64,000 nt of DNA, from the NCBI RefSeq assembly GCF_028710345.1, contig NZ_JAQTUH010000002.1, positions 310,001-374,000 of the forward strand. Direction: 5' to 3'. This document shows positions 42,919-52,790 of this stretch, piece after piece (within the stretch, counting starts at the first letter, position 1; each line of letters starts with the position of its first letter). Below the pieces are notes generated by a model. The model was not told where the DNA came from. It saw only the letters and a program-made list of their open reading frames with translations, and did no database searches. The position numbers and the translations under genes are program-made. This stretch comes from Sulfuricurvum sp. (GTDB taxonomy: Bacteria > Campylobacterota > Campylobacteria > Campylobacterales > Sulfurimonadaceae).

Positions 42919-43329
42919 TTAATGGACTACAGGAAGCCCATCACTTTTCCATTGAGCAATTCCCCCTTTGAGATTAAGGGGGTGAAATCCATTGTCTGAA
43001 AGTATTCGTGATGCAGTAACACTCCGATTACCACTGTGGCAATAAACAATAATTGTTTTATCTTTTTTATCTTCCAGTTTAAAAAGGGTGTCATTTAATG
43101 CTTGCACCGGTATCAAAGTCGCACCTTCGATAAACTCTTGGGAAAACTCATCAGGAGTTCGCACATCCAGTAAAACAACGTTTTTGTCCTTCAGTAACAT
43201 CTCATGTGCTTGTTTGGGTGAAATCGATTCAAAGTTAGTAAAAATCCACCCCTTTGTATAGGCCAAAAAGAGAGCAACTAAAGCCAGTACACTCCATGAA
43301 AGTAGGTTAGTAATTTGTTTTTTACTCAT
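42919..43329 (-). CDS. Membrane-anchored rhodanese-domain protein
   Basis: 136 residues. An N-terminal transmembrane helix (about 9-27) exports the rhodanese domain (about 35-136) to the periplasm. The active-site loop is CHSGNRS (IIVYCHSGNRSVTASRIL), and VVLLDVRTPDEFSQEFIEGA is the CH2-type motif. Complete domain. Sulfur transfer or binding; fits a sulfur-oxidising host. It lies upstream of modA in the same direction, but the 235-bp gap with the modA promoter makes it a separate unit. Confidence 0.88.
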   Translation of the reverse strand: MSKKQITNLLSWSVLALVALFLAYTKGWIFTNFESISPKQAHEMLLKDKNVVLLDVRTPDEFSQEFIEGATLIPVQALNDTLFKLEDKKDKTIIVYCHSGNRSVTASRILSDNGFHPLNLKGGIAQWKSDGLPVVH

Positions 43330-43460
43330 GTATAACTCCGTTTGGAATAGATGGTAGTTTGAGAACGGCAGTATAGTATGGAATAGATAACATTTACGTT
43401 ATTTTTACATTGCAACAATATGATTACAATAATAAATAAATAAAAATGGAGATAAATATA

Positions 43461-44462
43461 ATGAATAGTAATGGTATTTTTCAAAAGAAATACATTCTAA
43501 TCGGGAGTGCAATAATAATTATTGGTATGAGCATTTGGGTTAGTAGTATGTTGTCTGGTAGTGAGCAAAAAGAGAAAATTTATGCTGATAAAGCGACCTC
43601 TATGGAGAAGATTTATACAAAAGCAATAGATGATCAGGATGTTATGTTGATGATGAATGCAATTAATATATCGACAAACACGGGAATTATTGAGGGGTTA
43701 AAAACAAACGATAGAACAAAAGTGTTAGAGACACTTCAATCGATAAAAAAAAGGTATAAAAACAACGCACTATTCGGTAATGTAAAAATACATGTACATG
43801 ATCGAAATATTCACAGTTTTGTTCGACTTTGGAATCCAGAAAAATTCGGAGATGATCTGAGTGGTTTTCGTAAATCTATCGTAGCCGTAAAAGAGACGAG
43901 AAGTCCCGTTCTTGCACTTGAAGTAGGGGTTACAGGGGTAGAATTACGCGGCATTGTACCAATTGTTAGCGGTAATGAATATGTTGGTTCGGTAGAATTC
44001 ATGCAAGGAGCCGATACGATTGTTACCGCATTAAAAAAGAAATTTAATTTAAATGTCATTATTGCATTAGATAACCGTTACCTAGAGACGGCGAAAGAGC
44101 TTCACGATGCTGCTAAAATAGGTTCCAATTTGACGTTGGCAACCCAAGAAAAAATAGTTGATAAAGAATTTTTGGATGAGTTAAAACAAACCACTTTGGA
44201 TACCAATACCAAAACGTTCACTACTAACCACTATTATACAAAAGTAGTTCAGCTAAAAGATTTTTCTGGTAATGTTGTAGCTTATGCATTTTTAGGAGAA
44301 CCATTAGGTGTTCTTGAAGAGCAGGTCAATGAGTCCAAAAAAGTATTACTCCGCCAAGTGGTTATTAATTCTATTGGGGGCTTTTTGATCTTGATTTTAT
44401 TGTTTTATGTTATCCGTATTGCATTCTCTCAGGTTCAAGATAACGTCAAAACATTTAACTAA
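43461..44462 (+). CDS. Orphan Cache-domain membrane sensor without output domain
   Basis: 333 residues from ATG 43461, preceded by GGAG at 9 bp; the upstream ATG at 43446 contains that GGAG. One transmembrane helix (about 8-28), a periplasmic Cache-type region (about 30-295) with GVTGVELRGIVPIVSGNEYVG and VEFMQG, and a second helix (about 306-328). It ends six to ten residues later, without HAMP, kinase, GGDEF or MCP domain. The sequence after the stop carries no continuation in any frame. Either it signals through a partner or it is a truncated chemoreceptor. Confidence 0.75.
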   Translation: MNSNGIFQKKYILIGSAIIIIGMSIWVSSMLSGSEQKEKIYADKATSMEKIYTKAIDDQDVMLMMNAINISTNTGIIEGLKTNDRTKVLETLQSIKKRYKNNALFGNVKIHVHDRNIHSFVRLWNPEKFGDDLSGFRKSIVAVKETRSPVLALEVGVTGVELRGIVPIVSGNEYVGSVEFMQGADTIVTALKKKFNLNVIIALDNRYLETAKELHDAAKIGSNLTLATQEKIVDKEFLDELKQTTLDTNTKTFTTNHYYTKVVQLKDFSGNVVAYAFLGEPLGVLEEQVNESKKVLLRQVVINSIGGFLILILLFYVIRIAFSQVQDNVKTFN

Positions 44463-44477
44463 ATGGGCTGACATTCA

Positions 44478-44492
44478 TCGTTTTAGAAACGA
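44478..44492. terminator. Small hairpin between convergent sensor and modE genes
   Basis: TCGTTT TAG AAACGA, a perfect 6-bp stem 16 bp after the sensor stop. A/T-rich stem, moderate terminator at best. Confidence 0.4.
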
Positions 44493-44527
44493 GATTTCAC
44501 CCCTTTGCGGGAATAATGAAGTTAGGA

Positions 44528-45304
44528 CTATAACCCGATGATAATATGTAACGGTGAGATAATAGCGTAGGCACTTATGCCCACTTGCAGATTTTGGAGG
44601 GCATCTTGTTTTTCGAGGGCGATGAGGAGTGTTCCTCCTTCTAATCGTAATCCTATCTCAATATTTTCACCTGAACGCTCTAATGTTTCGATCGTTCCAC
44701 TGAGGATATTATCAGATGTCTTAGAATCGGGACGTGATGATGCGATATGAATATCACTTGATTTGATAATTGCGTAGGTGTCACATCCGATAGCTAATCC
44801 CATATTCTCTACCGATTTAGCGGTGATGGTGGAGCGAAGGGTGTCTGAACCGCTGAGGGAGAGTGTGAGGGTCGAATGTAAACCGTTAGTCTCGATAGTT
44901 TGGAGGGTTGAGGGGATTTGGTTTCGTGCACTGGTGGTGAGAAAGGTACGGCTGAGGATGCGTGCGAGCCGTTCGGGGTCATTGCCTGCTTCAGCGAAAC
45001 GGTCGATGAACTGGCGATGCAGTTCCCCCAAGCGATGAAAAGTAGCGATGAGCTCATGGGCATAGGGGGTGAGTTTTGTTCCTCCTCCCCCTTTTCCTCC
45101 CGTTGAACGTTCTATGAGTGGCTGATCGGCTAGGGCATTCATCCCGTTGATTCGCTCCCACGCCGCTTTGTAAGACATTTTCATCTCTTTTGCAGCAGCA
45201 TTGATCGATCCTGTGGTATCGATTCGCTCCAACAGTTCAATCCTACCGTAACCTAGAAAGCTTTGATTCTCTTTGGTAAGCCAAAAACGTCCGTCAATCT
45301 TCAT
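44528..45304 (-). CDS. modE: ModE molybdate-responsive transcriptional regulator
   Basis: 258 residues. N-terminal winged HTH (about 18-110) with LERIDTTGSINAAAKEMKMS and YKAAWERINGMNALADQPLIE, then STGGKGGGGTKLTPYAHELI, the ModE signature. Two TOBE/Mop domains follow (about 125-185 and 192-258), binding molybdate or tungstate as in E. coli ModE. Full length. It should recognise the CGTTATAT palindromes found at 15312-42792. Its start overlaps the preceding gene by 11 bp; no ModE site was seen before that gene. Confidence 0.95.
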   Translation of the reverse strand: MKIDGRFWLTKENQSFLGYGRIELLERIDTTGSINAAAKEMKMSYKAAWERINGMNALADQPLIERSTGGKGGGGTKLTPYAHELIATFHRLGELHRQFIDRFAEAGNDPERLARILSRTFLTTSARNQIPSTLQTIETNGLHSTLTLSLSGSDTLRSTITAKSVENMGLAIGCDTYAIIKSSDIHIASSRPDSKTSDNILSGTIETLERSGENIEIGLRLEGGTLLIALEKQDALQNLQVGISAYAIISPLHIIIGL

Positions 45305-45821
45305 CCGTTTCCTCTTCTGGGGTTTCTTTATCGGTAAAGTTTATCAGTTTTTTAGCAACATTAACAGGGCAAAAGAAAAAAAGTTCAAAAATTGGATCGA
45401 TAATTGTTGTCTCATCATCAATGATTTCAAACCCTTTAAAATGAAAACCCGCTCCATCCGTTTCACTGTTCATTGTTACCATAAAGTTCAATGGTGCGAG
45501 GGTACGGAGCATGTTGGTAACATTTTTATACTCTTTCGACGTAGAGGGTACCATGAGATTTTGATTCTCTACTTGACGGGCGTTAAGACGATGGCTTAAT
45601 GTTGCTAAGGTGTCACGATGGAGAGTTTTATTCCATTTTATGACCCCTTTTGGGAAACGTAAATAAGGCGTTTTTGAGATGAGTGGATGGGGTGAAGTCC
45701 GTTTAATGGTTTCGAGTAACTTTAAAAAAGCATTTTTTCCACCGACAGCGGCGGCATATCCCAAAAGTTGATCGCGAAGCGCACTTTTTTCAGCTGATGA
45801 GAGGTGGTGGAATGGGCACAT
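45294..45821 (-). CDS. Conserved-looking protein of unknown function upstream of modE
   Basis: 175 residues, soluble, with one Cys-Pro start MCPFHHL and a C-terminal acidic tail (DKETPEEETDED). The core (KGVIKWNKTLHRDTLATLSH through FELFFFCPVNVAKKLI) has no family I recognise. Overlap of 11 bp with modE suggests the two are translated together. Function unknown; might relate to Mo metabolism by linkage only. Confidence 0.6.
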   Translation of the reverse strand: MCPFHHLSSAEKSALRDQLLGYAAAVGGKNAFLKLLETIKRTSPHPLISKTPYLRFPKGVIKWNKTLHRDTLATLSHRLNARQVENQNLMVPSTSKEYKNVTNMLRTLAPLNFMVTMNSETDGAGFHFKGFEIIDDETTIIDPIFELFFFCPVNVAKKLINFTDKETPEEETDED

Positions 45822-45856
45822 TGGTGGCCTTTAATTGAGATACGTCATTATAGCGG

Positions 45857-46648
45857 TTATAGCAAAAAACTTCGGTGCATGATAGGTTCTATCTCTTGTG
45901 CACTGAATTGATTGTTTAAAAAAAGGATATTTGCGAGTACCCCTTGTTCCAAGAGCATATTAGAGCCGTCTTTATAGGGAAGTGAGGCTTTTTTGACGAC
46001 TGATAAAAAAGGTGTCTCTTTTCCATAAATGACGTCTACGGCACATTTTGCCCTGCTGAGTAGGGTTGTTAAAAGAGTTTCATCTATCGGAAGATGATTA
46101 TCGCTGAGTCCTGCGGAGGTGGTGTTGATGATCATATCATACGTGTTTGGCATAAAGGTTTCCCACGTATAAGATTCAAATCCATTATCCTGAAAATAGC
46201 TAAGTCGATTTTTGGAACGATTTAAAATGGTTGGGGTGATGTTGTGATGGCGTAATACGATTGCTAACGCGCGAGCCGTTCCACCCGCCCCTAAAATCAA
46301 AGCATTGGAGAGAGAACCAAACGATTGAATAGCGGAATAAAAACCATCGGCATCGGTATTATAGCCGATAAGACGACCGTTTTCTTCGATAAGGGTATTA
46401 ACCGCACCAATCTCTTTAGCCACTCCGCGTACTTCATCGCAGGCTTGAAATGCCGCTTCTTTATGGGGAACAGTGACGTTTGCACCGTTTAGCTTTTTGG
46501 CAAAAAAAGTCTCTTTGAGCAGTGCTCCATCATCTAAATGGGTGCGGGTATAACACGCATTAATCCCTAATGTTTTAAAAACGGTGTTATGCATGAGCGG
46601 CGAGCGAGAATGGCTTACCGGATCACCGAAAATGGTAAAAATTTTCAT
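45857..46648 (-). CDS. aroE: Shikimate dehydrogenase
   Basis: 263 residues. FGDPVSHSRSPLMHN, the substrate-binding NGANVTVPHKEAA with catalytic Lys, NTDADGF, and the nucleotide-binding LILGAGGTARALAIVL are all present. Reduces 3-dehydroshikimate with NADPH. Its start overlaps the trpE stop by ATGA, joining two aromatic-pathway genes in one operon. Confidence 0.95.
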   Translation of the reverse strand: MKIFTIFGDPVSHSRSPLMHNTVFKTLGINACYTRTHLDDGALLKETFFAKKLNGANVTVPHKEAAFQACDEVRGVAKEIGAVNTLIEENGRLIGYNTDADGFYSAIQSFGSLSNALILGAGGTARALAIVLRHHNITPTILNRSKNRLSYFQDNGFESYTWETFMPNTYDMIINTTSAGLSDNHLPIDETLLTTLLSRAKCAVDVIYGKETPFLSVVKKASLPYKDGSNMLLEQGVLANILFLNNQFSAQEIEPIMHRSFLL

Positions 46649-48057
46649 GTAGGATTGATGAGATCATCCAAGGTACTTGTTAATGCACCGAGTTTGTTGG
46701 TCACTTCGAGGTATTCGAGTTCATGCACCGAATCAGCGACGATTCCGGCTCCTGCTTGGAGGATAATCTCATTTTCTTTAACCAGAGCGGTACGGATGGT
46801 AATGGCACTGTCCATATTTCCATCAAAACCGAAATATCCGATAGTACCGCTGTAAAAGCCCCGTTTTACCCCTTCAAATTCGGCGATCAATTCCATCGAG
46901 CGTATTTTTGGTGCACCCGTCATAGTTCCTGCCGTAAACGTAGCGGCGAGGAGATCGAACATATCTTTATCACTTTTCAAAGTTGCATGGACATCAGAGA
47001 CAATATGCATTACGTGCGAATAACGCTCAACGTGCATCATCTCCTCTACCCGTACGGTTCCCGTTTGTGCAACGCGTCCCACATCGTTACGTCCGAGATC
47101 GATAAGCATGAGATGCTCTGAGAGCTCTTTAGGATCACTCAAAAGCTCCTCTTCGAGTTCCAAATCACGTTGTTTACTACCACCACGTTTACGTGTTCCT
47201 GCGATAGGGCGGAGTAAAATATCCCCATCACTGAGACGCACCATCACCTCAGGAGAGCTACCGACGATACTAAAATCACCATACTCCATGAGATACATAT
47301 ACGGTGAGGGGTTTTTGATTCGTAATACACGATAAAAACTAAACGGGTCGATAGAAGCATGACGAACATAACGGTTTGTCATCAAAATTTGAAAGACATC
47401 TCCACTACGAATCATCTCTTTGGATTTGTCCACCATCTCAAAAAATTTCTCTTTTGTATGGATAAAACTGCCGCCTTTGTCATTTTTGATAGGGATGAGT
47501 GGGGTAAAGTGATAGGATTCTTTGAGAGATTTTTCAATATCACTAAATTGCTCTTGGATAGTTTCCAGTGATGTGATAAAGGTAATAGTAGCCGTTTTAT
47601 GAGAGACAACCGCCACAAATTTTGGCAAGATTAAATCCATATCGGGGATATGGGTTTGATCTTCTAAATGTGCCATAGAGGAGTTTAAAGTAGGTTCAAA
47701 CACTTGCACCATATCATAACCGATATACCCGATAAATCCATCGATATACCCGATATCGAGTTCTTTGGCTTTAGCATGATAATAGCGTTGATCGATGGTT
47801 TGGTAATAGCGTTTTAAAAATGAAAAAGGGGATTCATTACTTTCTGAAGTAAAATTATTTATATCAGTATGTTGGGTTGTATTATTTTGGTAACGCAATC
47901 GTTCGCGAGCACCAATAGCGATAATTGAATAATTACCGTTACTGTTTCCGGCGCTCTCTAATAAAAAAGAGATTTCGCCGCTAAATTGCTCTTTGAGCTT
48001 TTCATAGACGGCAATTGGGGCAAATTGATCGAGGGAAAAACGGTGAGAATGGATCAC
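46645..48057 (-). CDS. trpE: Anthranilate synthase component I
   Basis: 470 residues. Chorismate-binding domain with DIGYIDGFIGYIGYDMV in the N-terminal half and IAGTRKRGGSKQRD, LIDLGRNDVGRVAQTG, TGAPKIRSMELI and AGAGIVADSVHELEY toward the end. The N-terminal half has the LLESAGNSNG of TrpE feedback site; PabB remains a less likely alternative because of the similar fold. Coupled to aroE downstream. Confidence 0.9.
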   Translation of the reverse strand: MIHSHRFSLDQFAPIAVYEKLKEQFSGEISFLLESAGNSNGNYSIIAIGARERLRYQNNTTQHTDINNFTSESNESPFSFLKRYYQTIDQRYYHAKAKELDIGYIDGFIGYIGYDMVQVFEPTLNSSMAHLEDQTHIPDMDLILPKFVAVVSHKTATITFITSLETIQEQFSDIEKSLKESYHFTPLIPIKNDKGGSFIHTKEKFFEMVDKSKEMIRSGDVFQILMTNRYVRHASIDPFSFYRVLRIKNPSPYMYLMEYGDFSIVGSSPEVMVRLSDGDILLRPIAGTRKRGGSKQRDLELEEELLSDPKELSEHLMLIDLGRNDVGRVAQTGTVRVEEMMHVERYSHVMHIVSDVHATLKSDKDMFDLLAATFTAGTMTGAPKIRSMELIAEFEGVKRGFYSGTIGYFGFDGNMDSAITIRTALVKENEIILQAGAGIVADSVHELEYLEVTNKLGALTSTLDDLINPT

Positions 48058-48058
48058 A

Positions 48059-48931
48059 TTATCCCTTTATTCTAAATGCTTTGGCTTCGATATTTTGACG
48101 AATATTGCCGATAGCATCTTGAACTGCTTTTTCCCCTTGGAATGGTCCTACGAGAACTTTAGTCTTATCACCTGATTTTTGTGTTGTGTATTTCATACCG
48201 CTTGCATTGAGACGACTAAATAGAGCTTTGTCTGGTTCTTTCTCAAACGATCCAACTTGTACAAAGTAGGTTGTACCGCTGGTAGTTACAGTTTTTGCCT
48301 CTGCTTTAGCTTCTGTTTGTTTTACCGGTTCTGTGGCTGTGGCAGGTGTCGCTACTGCAGGTTTAGGTTCTACTGCTTTAACTGCTGGTTTTGGTGTAGG
48401 GGCAGCAGGTGCTTTTTTAGCCTCTTGTTTTATGATAGCCGGTTGCGCTTTAATAGGCTCAGTTTTAGGGGTTTTTACAACTACAGGTTTAGCTTCTACA
48501 GGTTTGGCAACTGGCACTACTTTTTGAACCGCAGGTGCTGCTTGAACTGTTTTTGGTATTGCAGGAGCAGTTTGTGGTGCAACAGGTACGGATGCCACAG
48601 GAGTCTCTTTCAAAGACTCCTCTTTAATTTTTTGTGCAACTTTATTTAAATCCATAGTTGCGTTGCTTTTGTTGGTTTCATTACCTTCTTGAATCACTTC
48701 TACGGGCTCAAAGAGTGGATCGTTGATGATTTCAGTCGGTGCAGTCGGTTCTGGAGGGAGAACAGCTTGAGGTGCTTTTTGAACTTCATCTTTTTTAAGT
48801 GAGTTCATAATTACCAGTACAATGATAAGAATAAGGGTGAGGGTCGCAATTGCTAATAGCAGTTTTTTACTGCCAGAACCTGATCCCCCTTTGTTGAGAA
48901 TAATATCATTGAGTTCGTTTTTTTCTTCCAT
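48059..48931 (-). CDS. SPOR-domain membrane protein
   Basis: 290 residues. Cytoplasmic N-terminus, one transmembrane helix (about 23-43), a long Pro/Ala/Lys-rich periplasmic stretch (about 60-205) and a C-terminal SPOR domain (about 215-290: TTYFVQVGSFEKEPDK, LVGPFQGEKAVQDAI). SPOR domains bind denuded peptidoglycan at the division site. It precedes trpE by 1 bp on the same strand but is functionally separate. Confidence 0.88.
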   Translation of the reverse strand: MEEKNELNDIILNKGGSGSGSKKLLLAIATLTLILIIVLVIMNSLKKDEVQKAPQAVLPPEPTAPTEIINDPLFEPVEVIQEGNETNKSNATMDLNKVAQKIKEESLKETPVASVPVAPQTAPAIPKTVQAAPAVQKVVPVAKPVEAKPVVVKTPKTEPIKAQPAIIKQEAKKAPAAPTPKPAVKAVEPKPAVATPATATEPVKQTEAKAEAKTVTTSGTTYFVQVGSFEKEPDKALFSRLNASGMKYTTQKSGDKTKVLVGPFQGEKAVQDAIGNIRQNIEAKAFRIKG

Positions 48932-48946
48932 TAAATACTCCTTTAA

Positions 48947-49489
48947 TTACATATGTTTTGACCATGAAGCACCGCGCTCTTTAGCGTAGACTTCATAAGG
49001 CAAATTAAGAATGTTATACTCAAGCGGTAGATCATCAGCGGGAAACATACGCCACTGTTTTGGTTGTTTAGCAGCCAGTTTCATAGAGATCATTTTACCC
49101 AATTGTATCGCTTCTTGCAGTGTAGTATGTCCTTTATGGATATAAACATGCAAATGTCCCGGTGTTTTTGTTTCGAAAGCGGTGAAATTAATAAATCCCT
49201 CTTCTCTAAGCAACAATTGTGCCTTATGATAAAAGCGTTGAGGATCGGTACCATTATAATCAATGACAATATTTTCAACTTTATTAAATTGGTTAATGAG
49301 AGAGTGTGCTATCGTGATTTGCTTTTTTAAATGTTGATCGATGAGTGCTTGAGTTAGCATTTTAGGAATTTTTTCATATTTGTTATAGAAAGTACGTCCT
49401 TTGAATTCTATCTTGTCAAACGTACCTTCATGTTTTATCCAATAATGATCTGAAATCATTTTGATCAGTTTCATATCCATCGATGTCAT
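48947..49489 (-). CDS. DUF1882-type conserved protein of Campylobacterota
   Basis: 180 residues, soluble. YWIKHEGTFDKIEFKGRTFYNKYEKI and HLHVYIHKGHTTLQEAIQLGKMIS, with a C-terminal FPADDLPLEYNILNLPYEVY, resemble proteins seen in this phylum next to glyA and SPOR genes. No catalytic motif recognised. GAGGAG precedes the ATG at 49489. The primase-like His/Asp arrangement is not convincing. Assignment to DUF1882 is from memory of the family. Confidence 0.6.
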   Translation of the reverse strand: MTSMDMKLIKMISDHYWIKHEGTFDKIEFKGRTFYNKYEKIPKMLTQALIDQHLKKQITIAHSLINQFNKVENIVIDYNGTDPQRFYHKAQLLLREEGFINFTAFETKTPGHLHVYIHKGHTTLQEAIQLGKMISMKLAAKQPKQWRMFPADDLPLEYNILNLPYEVYAKERGASWSKHM

Positions 49490-49542
49490 TTAAACTCCTC
49501 ACAGTAGATTTTCTCACAGAGATACCAATATCTCTATGATTT

Positions 49543-50790
49543 TTAATAGGTAGATTGTTTATATATGATAAATCCACGTGCTAGGGTTTTTAATTCCTCT
49601 TTGATTGCGGCTTGTTTACCTTCATTTTCAATATCGTCCAAAACGTCCGCAATTTTATTGGCGATAAACTCAAACTCTTTCTCTTTCATACCGCGTGATG
49701 TTAATGCCGGACTTCCGATACGGACACCTGAAGTGACGAATGGAGAACGAGTTTCACCCGGAACAGTGTTTTTATTGACGGTAATCCCTGCACGTCCAAG
49801 TGCCGCATCAGCTTCTTTTCCACTGAACGGTTTATTTAAAAAGGATACGAGAACGAGGTGATTGTCGGTTCCGCCACTAACGATATCATACCCACGTTCC
49901 ATCAATACTTTAGCTAGTACAGCTGCATTTGCTTTGACTTGCGCAGCGTATACTTTCCATTCAGGAGAGAGATTGTATTTGAATCCGACCGCTTTTGCCG
50001 CGATGACATGCACCAACGGTCCCCCTTGAAGAGCTGGAAAGATAGCAGAATTGATTTTTTTAGCAATCTCTTCATCATTGGTCATAATCATACCACCGCG
50101 AGGACCTGCAAGGGTTTTATGAGTTGTTGTAGTGACAATATCCGCGTACGGGAACGGGCTAGGATGTTCACCCGCACACACCAGACCTGCGATATGGGCG
50201 ATATCGGCAAACAAAAGTGCACCGACTGCATCGGCAATTTCACGGAATTTTTTGAAGTCAATTTCGCGTGCATAAGCAGATGCACCACAGACGATGATTT
50301 TCGGTTGAACTATTTTTGCGATATCCATAACTCGATCATAGTTGATACGACCATCAAGCTCTACACCGTATGAAAAACTGTGGTAGTTTTTTCCCGAAAA
50401 GCTCACTTTTGAACCGTGAGTCAAGTGTCCGCCATGACTGAGATCCATACCGAGGAGTTTATCACCCGCTTGTAGTAATGCGGCATAAACTGCACCGTTT
50501 GCTGATGAACCAGAGTGTGGTTGAACGTTGGCAAATTTACATCCGAACAGTTCACATGCACGATCAATTGCAAGCTGTTCAACGCCATCGGCGTATTCAC
50601 ATCCGCCATAGTAACGTTTAGCAGGATACCCTTCAGCGTATTTGTTAGTAAACACAGATCCCATAGCTTCCATAACGGCAGGGAGGGTAAAGTTTTCAGA
50701 CGCAATCATCTCTAAATGATCGGTTTGACGTTCAAGCTCTTGCTCACATAAGGTGTAAATTTCATTATCGAATTCTTTGAGGAAACTCAT
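49543..50790 (-). CDS. glyA: Serine hydroxymethyltransferase
   Basis: 415 residues, normal length. PLP-binding [17 protein letters not shown] with the Schiff-base lysine, [18 protein letters not shown] and [16 protein letters not shown] are all in place. Interconverts serine and glycine while charging tetrahydrofolate. Coupled to lysS upstream by ATGA overlap (50787-50790). Confidence 0.97.
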   Translation of the reverse strand: MSFLKEFDNEIYTLCEQELERQTDHLEMIASENFTLPAVMEAMGSVFTNKYAEGYPAKRYYGGCEYADGVEQLAIDRACELFGCKFANVQPHSGSSANGAVYAALLQAGDKLLGMDLSHGGHLTHGSKVSFSGKNYHSFSYGVELDGRINYDRVMDIAKIVQPKIIVCGASAYAREIDFKKFREIADAVGALLFADIAHIAGLVCAGEHPSPFPYADIVTTTTHKTLAGPRGGMIMTNDEEIAKKINSAIFPALQGGPLVHVIAAKAVGFKYNLSPEWKVYAAQVKANAAVLAKVLMERGYDIVSGGTDNHLVLVSFLNKPFSGKEADAALGRAGITVNKNTVPGETRSPFVTSGVRIGSPALTSRGMKEKEFEFIANKIADVLDDIENEGKQAAIKEELKTLARGFIIYKQSTY

Positions 50791-52304
50791 TCTTCTTCTC
50801 CGTTGTTAAGTTGGTTGTTGTTTAAAGGTTTCATTGCCGGGAAAAGCAATACGTCCCGAATAGAGTGTTGGTTGGTGAGCATCATCACCAAACGATCGAT
50901 GCCGATCCCTTGACCGGCTGTTGGTGCCATACCGTAGCTAAGAGCGGTCACGAAATCTTCGTCCATCTCATGGGCTTCATCATCACCCGAATCTTTAGCC
51001 GCCATTTGACCTTCAAACCGCTCTAACTGATCGAGTGGATCGTTGAGTTCACTAAAAGCGTTGGCTATTTCACGTCCAGCAATGAAAAGTTCAAAGCGAT
51101 CTGTTAACTCAGGACGTTCATCATTACGTCGTGCAAGGGGAGAAATCTCAACCGGATAGTGGGTGATGAAGGTTGGATTAATCAGTTTAGCTTCAACGAA
51201 TTCATCAAAGAGTTCCCCTTGAAGCTGTCCGAGATTCATTGCCGCATTGGCTTCGAGATTTTTCGATTTCAAAAATGCCAAAATGGCCTCTTTGTTATTG
51301 ACAATCTCCTCAGGTACTCCGCCGATAAGAGTGAGGCTTTTAACGAGTTCAATTTCGCTAAATTGGTCGAAATCGACTTCGAGTTCGCCATACGGGAGAC
51401 GTTTTGGGAGGTTGAGATGATCAAAGAGATACTCGAAATACTCTTTAGTGATAAGAATCAAATCTTTATAAGTTTTGAATGCCCAATAAAATTCGATAGA
51501 GGTAAACTCAGGGTTGTGGGTTGCGTCCATCCCCTCATTACGGAAGTTACGATTAATTTCAAATACCGCTTCAAATCCGCCGACGATGAGACGCTTGAGA
51601 TATAACTCAGGGGCAATTCGTAAAAATCGATCTATCCCTAATGCATTATGATGGGTCACAAACGGTTTGGCATTCGCACCACCAGCAATCGGATGCATCA
51701 TCGGAGTTTCTACTTCGAGGAACCCTTTATCTTCAAAAAAACGACGGGTAAGACTGATTACCTTTGAGCGGATATGAAATGTTTTACGCACTTCAGAATT
51801 CATAATCAAATCCAAATAGCGCTGTCGGTATCGCATCTCTTTATCGGTGATTCCGTGAAATTTTTCAGGAAGAGGGGAGATTGCTTTGGTGAGGATTTTG
51901 AGATCATCTGCGTGCAGAGAGAGTTCTCCATGCTGTGTCACAAACGGATAACCGCTTACTTCGATAATGTCTCCCACTTCGATTAGTTTTTTAAAAACAT
52001 CGTTATAAAAATTTTCAGGAAGATTGTCACGAGCAACATAAACTTGGAGCATTCCGCTTTCATCTTCGATTTTAATAAAACTTGCTTTACCCATCAAACG
52101 GTAGAGTTTGATTCGTCCTGCCACCGTGTAGTGACGATGCTCATCACGTTGATCCTCTTTTTTAAAAAGATCGGAGTTGACGTTATGAAACTTTTCGATG
52201 GTGGTATTACGCTGTGAATGGTTTGCGTACGGATCAATCCCCATATCTCGAAGAATTTTCCCTTTTTCGATCCGTTGTTGTATGTATTGATTATCAAATG
52301 TCAC
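50787..52304 (-). CDS. lysS: Lysyl-tRNA synthetase, class II
   Basis: 505 residues. N-terminal OB-fold anticodon domain (about 55-150, [21 protein letters not shown]) and the class II catalytic core with motif 2 [20 protein letters not shown] and motif 3 [20 protein letters not shown]. Complete. Fur lies upstream, glyA downstream; the order fur-lysS-glyA is usual in Campylobacterota. Confidence 0.97.
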   Translation of the reverse strand: MTFDNQYIQQRIEKGKILRDMGIDPYANHSQRNTTIEKFHNVNSDLFKKEDQRDEHRHYTVAGRIKLYRLMGKASFIKIEDESGMLQVYVARDNLPENFYNDVFKKLIEVGDIIEVSGYPFVTQHGELSLHADDLKILTKAISPLPEKFHGITDKEMRYRQRYLDLIMNSEVRKTFHIRSKVISLTRRFFEDKGFLEVETPMMHPIAGGANAKPFVTHHNALGIDRFLRIAPELYLKRLIVGGFEAVFEINRNFRNEGMDATHNPEFTSIEFYWAFKTYKDLILITKEYFEYLFDHLNLPKRLPYGELEVDFDQFSEIELVKSLTLIGGVPEEIVNNKEAILAFLKSKNLEANAAMNLGQLQGELFDEFVEAKLINPTFITHYPVEISPLARRNDERPELTDRFELFIAGREIANAFSELNDPLDQLERFEGQMAAKDSGDDEAHEMDEDFVTALSYGMAPTAGQGIGIDRLVMMLTNQHSIRDVLLFPAMKPLNNNQLNNGEEE

Positions 52305-52319
52305 TAGTTTTTCCCTTTA

Positions 52320-52787
52320 TTATTGGCATTCACGGCATTTACCGTAAATTTGCATAGAGTGTTCTTCTATTTTAAATCCAAATGCTTCTGCAATTTTTTG
52401 CTGTTTTTCTTCAATTTCATCATCAACAAATTCGGAAATGGTTCCGCATTTTGTACAGATAAGATGGTCATGATGATCTTTGGCACCCAGTTCGTATTTT
52501 TTCCCTTGCGCTCCAAAGGAGAGTGAGGTGACCATGTCGGATTCTTCTAAGAGTGATAACGTACGATAAACTGTAGCGATTCCAGTGCCTAGTTCAGGGT
52601 GCTTTTCTTGAATAAGATGGTGTAACCCTTCTGGCGTAAGGTGCTCATCCGAGTTGTACAGCATCTCTAATATAACTTCGCGCTGGATGGTAAATTTGAG
52701 CGCATTGACTTTTAGAAGCTGTTTGAAATCGCTAAGTAATTTAGCATATTCAACAGTGCGTTCTGTAAAGTCTGTATGTGAACTCAT
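52320..52787 (-). CDS. fur: Ferric uptake regulator Fur
   Basis: 155 residues. Winged helix with TIQREVILEMLYNSDEHLTP and GTGIATVYRTLSLLEESDMV, metal-site KDHHDHLICTKCG and C-terminal CRECQ giving the two CxxC pairs. The long N-terminus resembles H. pylori and Campylobacter Fur. It regulates iron genes; no clear Fur box was seen near the TonB receptors here. Confidence 0.93.
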   Translation of the reverse strand: MSSHTDFTERTVEYAKLLSDFKQLLKVNALKFTIQREVILEMLYNSDEHLTPEGLHHLIQEKHPELGTGIATVYRTLSLLEESDMVTSLSFGAQGKKYELGAKDHHDHLICTKCGTISEFVDDEIEEKQQKIAEAFGFKIEEHSMQIYGKCRECQ

Positions 52788-52790
52788 AAC

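Noticed and set aside
43397-43420. CGTTATTT half as a ModE site before the Cache sensor gene
   Set aside because: Only one half resembles the consensus; the opposite half (CAACAATA) does not.
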